A DNA stretch of 64,000 nt from positions 310,001 through 374,000 of the forward strand of contig JAACJO010000003.1 of assembly GCA_013368445.1 (NCBI GenBank), written 5' to 3'. The DNA is from Leucocoprinus leucothites (lineage: Eukaryota; Basidiomycota; Agaricomycetes; Agaricales; Agaricaceae). A program made the position numbers and the translations under genes. A model generated the notes under the pieces. It did not search any database and was not told where the DNA came from. It was given only the letters and a program-made list of their open reading frames with translations. Of the stretch, positions 56,377 through 64,000 are shown one piece after another. Within the stretch, counting starts at the first letter, position 1; every line of letters begins with the position of its first letter.

Positions 56377-57078
56377 TCAAACTCCCCTAGATTTCACTCT
56401 ATTAAGTCCCAGAACATCCAATTTTCCAATAGGAGTAAGGTGTTCAAGCAAATCCTCCAAAGACTCCCCTGTATTAGGTGTCTCCAGTAGCTTGTCAATA
56501 ATACACAATGCTTCTTTCCCAGTGTCACTTGTCCGGCCATCAACACTTGCACTCTGTGTAATCAGGCCTTTCCAGGTCCTTTCTTTGAGCTGAGCCTCCT
56601 TCTTGCTACTGGAATTAGGGTTTACCTCATCCCAATCAGTTGTCACAAGAAGTATGCGAGCTACTGCTAGATTACCACATAGACCACCAAATGCCCAAAG
56701 AGCATCTAGAGAGAACTTGGCCATACTATCCTGTTTGAGGGAATGGATGTGAATAACTCCACTAATCTCAATGCTATTCCCATACCTACAAAACAGTTGT
56801 TAAACTTCCATGGAATCCCTTAAAACTAGTACTTACATCTTTACTAGCCAATCAATGGCAGGTGAGAGGGTCTCTGATTCTGTTCCAGGATAAAACCCTG
56901 AGCAATAGACAAGCACTATTCTTCTATCATATTTAGGATGGGTAGCCCGGATAGCCTGTGTAGTTGGGGTAGCCTGGGTAGCTGGGACCCGCCCAAAGAG
57001 TGCTGAGAGGTGTCCAAGTCTGAGATGCCTAGGTGTATTAGTCACCCAATCAATAAACTTTTTTGGGAACTTGAGCAT
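56377..57078 (-). pseudogene. G-domain (P-loop GTPase-like) gene remnant
   Basis: Exon-like segment 56833-57078 reads MLKFPKKFIDWVTN, TPRHLRLGH and DRRIVLVYCSGFYPGTE, then AIDWLVK, resembling the region from the end of the P-loop through switch II of the small G-domain proteins common in Agaricomycetes, whose Walker B block reads VxxVDTPGF. Here DTPG is YCSG, so the G3 Asp is lost. After a short intron-like gap (about 56765-56832) the frame continues SIEISGVIHIHSLKQ and ILLVTTDWDEVN (the TKWD-like G4 region). No GxxxxGKS P-loop is visible; upstream sequence to 57365 has an ORF but no motif. It reads as a decaying gene on the same strand as the NACHT gene. Confidence 0.55.
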
Positions 57079-57459
57079 TATTGTTTTATTTCATGCAAGT
57101 AATCTCACATACAGAGGTCCCATGAGATCCTATGAGGCTGGAGAATGAAAGATGAGACTCAGCATTATGTTGTGAATGACAGAAACAACATACAGAATGA
57201 TGATGTCATCTTCACGTGTCTGACACATGTCTCTGACTTTGATGCTTGGTATAAGATGGAAAGAAGTTTGTGTATGAGTCTGAAGTTGAAGATGGATTGA
57301 AGGATAGTTGGTGCATCCTGCACTATTGTCAAAAAGTCCAGGAAAATCACGGATACCTCCCACATCCCAGATGAGTGCTATCTCTTCCTTCTTCCCAGGC
57401 TCACCTGAGCACTCATGATCAATGGAAGCAAAATTATTTGCATCCTACAGCAAAAGGTA

Positions 57460-59818
57460 TCAGGGTGGTTGCCACTGGGCAGGTCTGGAAGAGCTCACTG
57501 GTGATGCAAGCCACTGAAGAAAAAGCACAAATTCTCGCATCTCACTCTCCCACTTCAAATAACTAAGGTTGAAATTGAAATTCTTGAGAGCTTCCATCAA
57601 TGTAGGTAGAGAAGATTTGGGCACTTCGCGAAAGGCCTTCCAACAGGGAGTGAACACAAACTTGCACACAGAGTCAGGAATGCTCTCAGTATGAGCTGAT
57701 GTTGTGGCCAAGGGCCATGTAATTTCTGGCAATGCCTGTTGGTCTAGGAAGGTGGTTAATAAATGTCTCATAAACAATGACACACTAAAGCTACCTGAAG
57801 GTTCCTTAGAAAAGTGGGTGAGCCATTCAAGGCCCCGAGTTGCAACATAAAGACATATAACTCCCTTGTCCACAACAAACTCCCCAGCACGTACTTTGTC
57901 ACACAGGTAGTCAGAGAAAGATGCATGATACATCTGAATCGACTTAGTGCTAGCCTCAGAAGGAGGTGGAATGATAACAACTGAATGTAGGCGTTGAAGG
58001 GAATGATAAAATGTGGCTTGATCAAGGCCTAGAAAGTTGGCGTGGATAAGAGCGGTGAAGTCCCTGTGACCATACAAGACGAACACTCCAAGAATACATT
58101 GTGTAATGGGAAGGGTCGCTTCTGGGATGTCGGATAAGATTTGGGTGTAAAGGAGGTCAAGGGGCCGAAGAGGGTTAAGGTGATCACTGGGGCCGGCCTG
58201 CTCGAGAAATCTGAGGCAGACCTTGAGTTGATTAGAAGGGTTGTCATACTCCTCATCGCCGATGAAGCGGATAATGAACGACACAAATCCAAGATGTCCT
58301 GAGGCACGTTCTGCAATGAAATCAATATTGCTAGCATGCGGCCAGTTATGGGAAAAGTGGTGAGAGTATCTCTGTCTAATATCCGCGAATCCGTTTCTTA
58401 AAACGCGGAGTGCATCATGCCGTGCCTCGTCGATGTGAATCTCCAATCTCTCACGGCGACAGATCTCTCGACAGTCTGTACTCGAAAAGGCTGACATGAG
58501 ATGGGGCTCTGGACGACTGCATATCATCCATCGCAGCCGGGAATCTTGATCCTTCTGCGCATGGTGTGCGATCATCTCTACAAATTCGCGTTGCGCAGTA
58601 CGGTCCTTGCATTCATCAAGTCCGTCGAGAACAATTAAGAGCGGCTGATTGTGCAAGGACGTGAGAAGTTGCTTGTGCAAGGACGTGAGAAGTTGATTGG
58701 ATAAGAGGGTAAGAGGCTGATGGGATAGGTCATCGAGAAAGGGACCGCTGATGAGCGCTTTGAATTGGGAGCGGCGATCCTTGTCAAAGATCAGTGGATC
58801 CTCCTTGAATAGCAGGCCGACGATGAGTTTATACTCCGGGAGGAGCACGGCCAGCTGATAGACAAGAGTCGGGATGACAACATTGGGGTCGTCACGATCG
58901 TTGGGTCGGGAGAAAAAGAACACACCGCCCAAAAGTCTCCCCATTTCTTCTGCAACACTTTGTGCAACTGCCGACTTTCCAACAGCAGCGGGTCCCGACA
59001 ACCATAATAAGCGATGGACCTCTGCAATGTTTCTTCCCCATTCCACGATACGGCGACGTAGACTCTGGCGAGTACCCTCGTCGCATTTTGGAGCATACAT
59101 TCGTGCTTCTGAGTGAAGCATAGCACTGGGCATCGTTTTGGCTAAGAGTTTCTCGAGTGCTGGACATAAATGTTGAGCGTCATAATTTCATCTATATCAT
59201 TGTCTTAACTCACCCTCATCTGCTTTTCTCCGTAGCTCGTCCTCCTCTGCTTTCCGAGCATCTTCTTTCTGGTTGTGATTCACCGTGTGTTCGACCATTG
59301 TCCCGACAATGATGAGATTATCATGAGCACCCGCAAAAGGCCCGGTGTTATTCGCCCGACAAGGGTCAGGAGGGTGGTTGACTCTTGGAGCTTCACGTTC
59401 TGGAACATGTACGGCAGGGAGAATATGGGAAGGGTCGGGACTTTCGGCCTCTTTGCGATAGCATAAAAGGGCTTTCAGTAGATCAAGGAATTACATGAAT
59501 AATGAGCGACTTCCTTCGGCTATATTATTACTTTCACTCACCATCATCTGCTTTTCTTCGCCTCTCGTCCTCCTTCGCTTTCCTTGCATCCTCGGCCTGG
59601 TTGTGATTGATCGTGTTTGTCGAGTTGTCAACGGGAAAGCGCTGAGCCAGCAAAATCTCTGGAATGGGTGGGTCGGGAGGCGTACTGACCGCCGGAGTTT
59701 CACTTCCCGGATCATGTGCGGCAGGGGGACTATGAGCAGGGTCGTGACCTTCAGTCCTCTCGCGGCGGCGAAAAAAGGCTTTGAGTAGACCATGGAATTT
59801 GCGAGTCAGACGGACCAT
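57460..59818 (-). CDS. NACHT-domain NTPase (NLR-like), three exons, 737 aa
   Basis: Exons 59542-59818, 59214-59450 and 57460-59159, introns GTGAGT...AAAG (91 bp) and GTGAGT...CCAG (54 bp). Joined length 2214 bases keeps one frame. The start is MVRLTRKFHGLLKAFFRRRE at 59818. Residues 20-170 are two Pro-rich then Lys/Glu-rich repeats, one per exon. The linker CDEGTRQ precedes NACHT: Walker A GPAAVGKSA (about 227-235), Walker B VLDGLDE (about 348-354), then MICSRPEPHL. The C-terminal half is helical (HASFSDYL, YLKWESEMREF). No WD40, ankyrin or TPR repeats follow. Fungal proteins of this kind act as intracellular NTPase switches in recognition or cell-death signalling; the role of this one is not known. 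A 24-bp in-frame duplication gives LLTSLHKQLLTSLHNQ. An alternative GTGAGC donor near the 3' end leaves the C-terminus uncertain. It lies beside a degenerate G-domain gene. Confidence 0.85.
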
Positions 59819-61172
59819 AACAATTGTAAATGACTGAAGAAGGGGGAGTGCTGCAAGGTACGAGGGGGAGTGCTGCGAGGTATAAGGGCGAGCACCGCAG
59901 AGTACTTATAAGGCGAGTACCACGAGGTAGAAGCAAAAACACAGCATTTTAACGGACACACCCGTGGGCGTCTATTACCACGGGCGAGGGGTGTTTGAAA
60001 GTACACAGAATTTCGCGCCCTTGCAACAGCCAGAATTCCAATCTCAGCTGCTAGCAGGAGTGTATCTGGATGTGAGCCTGACATAAATGGATGATTTGAG
60101 GTCCAGTGGCGACAGCAGAACTTTCAGGAGACGAAAGGCCTTGTCTCGAGACACCCAGTGTTAGAACTCCCGCGAAATGCCGTACACGAGGCACCGCAAT
60201 TGACGCGCTCAGAGATTGCCCAAATTCCCACATTATGAGCTGATCCGAATAACAATGTTCAGATTTCAGAATTAATAGGGCACCCAGGACATCGATGTCA
60301 AGTTACGGCACATCGAGAAGAACTACCAGACTTATCACTACTAGAATACGGTCGTTGTGTGAAACCCATGTCTACATATTTAAGTTGATTTTCTAATCTA
60401 TTCCTTCACATATCCTATCAGAGTCATGAATCGACGCGAGAGCAACAATGAGAGACGAAAAGGACAGGAGAAAGCACCTATGGCAAAGCACGGAAGAGCT
60501 CTTCTAGCACCTCCACACAGGGCACGACACCTCGACCGCCTCCTTTCCTACTGGTCCCATAGATGTCGCTTCCAGTCCCTGCGATGATTGTCGAGGCCCA
60601 TGCTCTCCGGGACGCTAGACTTATAGATCTAAGGAGAGAGGTTACTAGAAGTTCCAACAATCTGATAGCAGGATATAGTAACAGCCTTTGAGAGGACCGC
60701 ATTCGTAACATCGAGCAACAACCAAACTACTCAGGAAGCCCGATAAATGTTCTCGAACGCTCGAGCGGCAGCACGAAACATGGAGGGGACTGTAACTTGG
60801 AAGCGAGATGATTACCACGATTATGGCCTGGGGTATCTTGAGCGGTAGGGGAGGGACGAACGAGGGAGGACTGCTCCTGATTCAAATTCAAACCGGGCTT
60901 GTGGTAGAACACGTGGGTGTGACAGTTCGCGTCCACCACTCCATCATCTGCCATTACTTTGCCCCGCTTCGACCCAAAATCGAACCAGGACGAATCTACA
61001 CTCATAGGGAAGGCCTAGGGTACGGGCAGGATCCAGCGTCATATCCTTGTGCCGTCCAATCCTTTCCACATTTTTTCCGATTCAAAATCAAGACACAAAG
61101 GCCATTATCATCCTCCTCGTTGCATCCTTATTCGCGCCGGCTCGAGACTTACAAAACATTCCGGAGACCTTG
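59819..61172. other. upstream of NACHT gene, no supported gene
   Basis: CpG-containing sequence with short overlapping ORFs on both strands (for example minus 60727-61005, 92 aa, and plus 60808-61173, 121 aa). None has a recognisable motif, and opposite-strand overlap argues that most are chance. The first 200 bases (59819-60020) probably include the NACHT promoter. Confidence 0.4.
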
Positions 61173-62560
61173 ATGACCACGAACTTCGACACTCAAAGGA
61201 GTAAATCCGCTTCGAATCGACACCAACGCTTGACAATTCTGAAAGATCACCTCCAAATAGATGCATTCGAATAAAGATTCACAGCTCGTTTCATAGTCCT
61301 CCGGGCACCACCACAACGCCACGACGTTGAAGAAGTCTATGGATGGCTCCCCGTCCACATGTTTCTCTCATGCTGCGCAAACTACGATTGAGATTCAGAG
61401 GGAGCGAGAAAAAGAAGTTAATACATGAGTACCTATCCCATTGGTCGAAGCGGATACAGCTGGTCGGGTAAATCTGGACCACCCGCAGTATGGCCTTCCC
61501 ATGAGATGATGACTGGAAAATTCAGCATGTTGAAGAGGTGAAAGGGATAAGAGTGGTAGGACGTACTGGGAGGATCACTAGCGTCGCCGGCAAATACTAA
61601 CGGTGTATCTCGACCATTAGGTGTGCCGCTACGTTCATCTCTTGAGATACGGCGATACGAGTATGGTCCACACAATCGTTCTCCCAAAGCTACCGCCTCC
61701 ACCCATTGAACATCAACTGCGGGAACCAAAACATCAACACGAGCGTCCGGAAATGCAGTTTCAACTAAGTTGATGTCGGTTTCGGTATAACACCGTTGCT
61801 TCTGATCAACCGAATGTCAGTCAGACTATGCATTGTAGTAGAAGGAAGGAGAAGGCGGAGAAGGCGAGAAGATTACGGACGTACTGCGCGACAACGGCAC
61901 CAAGGTTTCATAGGTTTGCTGTTGAATGTATAGTTAGACCTGTTGTAGGGAGCAAGGACTGTGGCAAAGTGGTGTGCGGATTGACTGCACGCATCACGCG
62001 TTGTACTGGGCAACTGCGAGCACTTGCAGAATCTAAGAAATACGCCATTAGCGTCTTGCAATCAAAGAGTAAAACTGGCGGCAAGAGAGAGACACACCAA
62101 TGGAACGATGATACCCTTCTTTGCCTTCCATCACTCACGCCTATGTACACTGCGTAGGTTTTTGAGAAACGAGGCAAACGATCACTGCCAGTGCGTCTTG
62201 GGACATGCTCGGTGATGTGTTGAGAAGCTGCTTGGCGGTGCCGCAAAGAGTGATTTGATCGTAGGCTGGAGCAGACTCCTTCCCAGTCCCTCTAGCGCCC
62301 GGTAGCCCTGGGGGGCCGAGCAAAACATGCACAAAGCTATCACAAACAAACAAGGATAAGAGCCCGACCGAGCGCAGCGAGGGACTGGCAAATAATGTCG
62401 GGCTCGACCAGAAGGAAAAGAAAATCTCGGATCCGAATAAGACAGGGTCCGATTTCATCCTATTATGGTCAAGACAAAGGGTTGGCATCAGTGGACTCGG
62501 CGGCCATCCGGCCATTCTTTCGGTAAGTTTCTGCCTCGGACTCAAGTGCATCAAGCCTCG
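61173..62560 (-). pseudogene. candidate multi-exon gene or remnant, unknown function
   Basis: On the minus strand several open segments are separated by intron-like GT...AG gaps: a segment with LLGPPGLPGARGTGKESA near 62300 (loosely P-loop-like), one with VSSFHWCVSLLPPVLLFD near 62080, a long one reading CYTETDINLVETAFPDARVD and VLVPAVDVQWVEAVALGERL (61580-61810), and ISWEGHTAGGPDLP near 61480. A donor-like GTACGT and an acceptor CCAG flank 61516-61567. No consistent single frame could be assembled and no family was recognised, so this could be a decayed gene. Confidence 0.3.
62345..62455 (-). repeat. dispersed short repeat, copy 1
   Basis: The stretch around CCAGAAGGAAAAGAAAATCT, followed by CGGATCCGAATAAGAC, recurs in inverted orientation at 63685-63760 with about 80% identity over 40-50 bases. 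No element ends were found. Confidence 0.4.
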
Positions 62561-64000
62561 GGCGCATCAAGTCCCCCCTTATCCCGCCTCTACCAATCCT
62601 CCAATATAGGATCTCCTGATTTGCGAGATTGCCAAGATCCTGTAAATAAATACATATCTGTACTGAAACCATCACAACATGATAAGTACTTGAAAATACA
62701 GTATTACAGTTAAAAAGTGATGATATCAATGACACAATGGTAAACTATATCCAGCGTATGGTAAGTTAGACCAGGGCTTCATTGAATAAGTACCAAGGAT
62801 CGTGTAGCAGATACTACACTGTGACTGTGTTGATCTGAGTTTCGGATTGAACCTCTGGTCCCAACAATCAGTGGTTGAAGCTTGTACATGGTGATTTTTT
62901 CGAAAATGTGAGCAAAAATGCGATGATGACTGACTCGACTCAATGAAAAATACACAGGTTAGGTATATTGTCTTGCATTTCATTTCTTCTCTAGATTCTC
63001 TCTTGTTCTTGTTTCCTTTGGTAGCATAGCGTTGCCTTCGTGGGTACATCATGTTTAGTTAGAGTGCAGGACTGTGCTTCGGGAGTGATGTGCCACCCTT
63101 GGTTTTTATTGGCCATTGGGTGGTCAGCCTGGGAGCAAGAGTGTCACCCACTACTTTAAACACATAAATATTGTATCGTCCTGATATTTTATGTAACAAT
63201 GAATCAGGTGAAAAGTTCACTGCACATCCTTGGACTATCATACTGTTTGTTTTTATTTCTGAGGTAGTAATATGACTATCATCTCCAATAGTCATGTTTG
63301 TAAAACAATATGAAATTAGAGAAACGGAGAATATGGCTCAACCACTCCAACTTAGGCCTTCTTTAATGGGTATTAAGCCTCGGGTGATAGTACACATAAG
63401 GAGGGAGTGCTTAGCCAGTAGAGATAAGAGACGAAGACATAAGGTTTTATTAGATCAATGATACACCTACGTGGCTTTTACAGTTTGTATTAGCTGCATT
63501 TGGAATGGGCGACCATCATCACTGGTCCCGTTGACTACATACAATGCTAAGAAACTTTTATTATTACGCACTCGACACAGTGGACACAAGAAACCTCCAG
63601 GGTGCGGTGGGCGCAGGAAGATGGCGGTATAGGGTGCTCCAGGCTGGTGGTCTGCTCCACCACCCGGGAGGCCATCAAATCGGTTTCTTAACCAGCCAGG
63701 CCTTATTCGGGACCGAGGTTTTCTTTTCTTTCTGGTACATCCCCAAATAATGTCCTTGTCTCACATCTCCACCGGTGACATAATCAAGGAAATCCAGGTT
63801 ATTTTGTGACATGCCCGTGACCACCATTTATCACTGCTGAGGACGGACGATGGAACAATTGTATAGCCTCATGCCTTCGTCAACAGTTCTAGACTGAGCT
63901 TGACACCTGCACAAATATACGTGTGCAGTGTGATTGAGATAAATGCCTGGGCTTTTGAGATGCAATCATTCAAAATACTACTACATGTATTCGAGTCGCA
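62561..64000. other. no gene seen
   Basis: Short ORFs on both strands (minus 62726-63052, minus 63059-63295, plus 63544-63750) have no recognisable motif. Apart from the short repeat at 63685-63760, I see nothing I can support up to the window end. Confidence 0.45.
63685..63760 (+). repeat. dispersed short repeat, copy 2
   Basis: TTATTCGGGACCGAGGTTTT followed by CTTTTCTTTCTGGT mirrors the sequence at 62390-62440. Family unknown. Confidence 0.4.

Noticed and set aside
62815..62890. tRNA-like sequence with GGTTCAATCC on the minus strand
   Set aside because: Flanking bases do not form a T-stem or acceptor stem, and no anticodon arm could be drawn.

Overview
The window looks like transposon-packed heterochromatin next to the edge of a normal gene region in a filamentous fungus, most likely a basidiomycete (Agaricomycetes). 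The reasons are short GT-AG introns, a NACHT NTPase beside a G-domain gene remnant, chromodomain Ty3 retrotransposons, basidiomycete-style DDE transposases, and heavy CpG to TpG/CpA decay in all repeats. The species cannot be named from this sequence alone. About 55 of the 64 kb is repeat.

Layout. 1-6180: truncated Ty3 element 'A' (minus strand) with its 5' LTR. 6920-7616: solo LTR of family D. 8167-9014: orphan integrase fragment. 9155-12262: DNA transposon with TA-flanked terminal inverted repeats. 12264-14857: decayed ORFs. 14858-15453: family A LTR abutting a PIF/Harbinger transposase remnant (15454-16330). 17895-20510: a DDE transposase split by a solo family B LTR. 22132-23425: a pogo-like transposase remnant. 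23426-35908: a family D LTR split by a complete Ty3 element 'B' (23804-35788), which itself holds a young solo D LTR and a solo family C LTR. 35909-55559: two tandem copies of Ty3 element 'G' that share an LTR. The larger copy is interrupted by a complete 8.8-kb Ty3 element 'D' (38673-47436), a CACTA-type MITE and four solo LTRs. 56377-59818: a broken G-domain gene and a three-exon NACHT gene. 59819-64000: CpG-richer sequence with no confidently identified gene.

Insertion boundaries could be set by target-site duplications (TSDs), which give a stratigraphy. Main findings: (i) four Ty3 families (A, B, D, G) each carry just inside the 5' LTR a 9-13 nt sequence complementary to a stretch of their own LTR lying 33-35 nt downstream of a TATA-like box, the arrangement expected for Tf1/sushi-type self-primed reverse transcription; (ii) in element D a coding frame runs on past the chromodomain, contains zinc-knuckle motifs and ends inside the 3' LTR, and its last ~68 codons are still open in solo LTRs; (iii) nearly all stops in element D pol are TGA at positions that were CGA (Arg), so the element was silenced by CpG deamination and not by indels; (iv) the NACHT gene has a tandemly duplicated N-terminal exon in which former coding sequence now serves as intron and splice acceptor.

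Family letters (A, B, C, D, E/G, F) are labels made for this window only. LTR-E is the LTR of element G. All alignments were made by eye.
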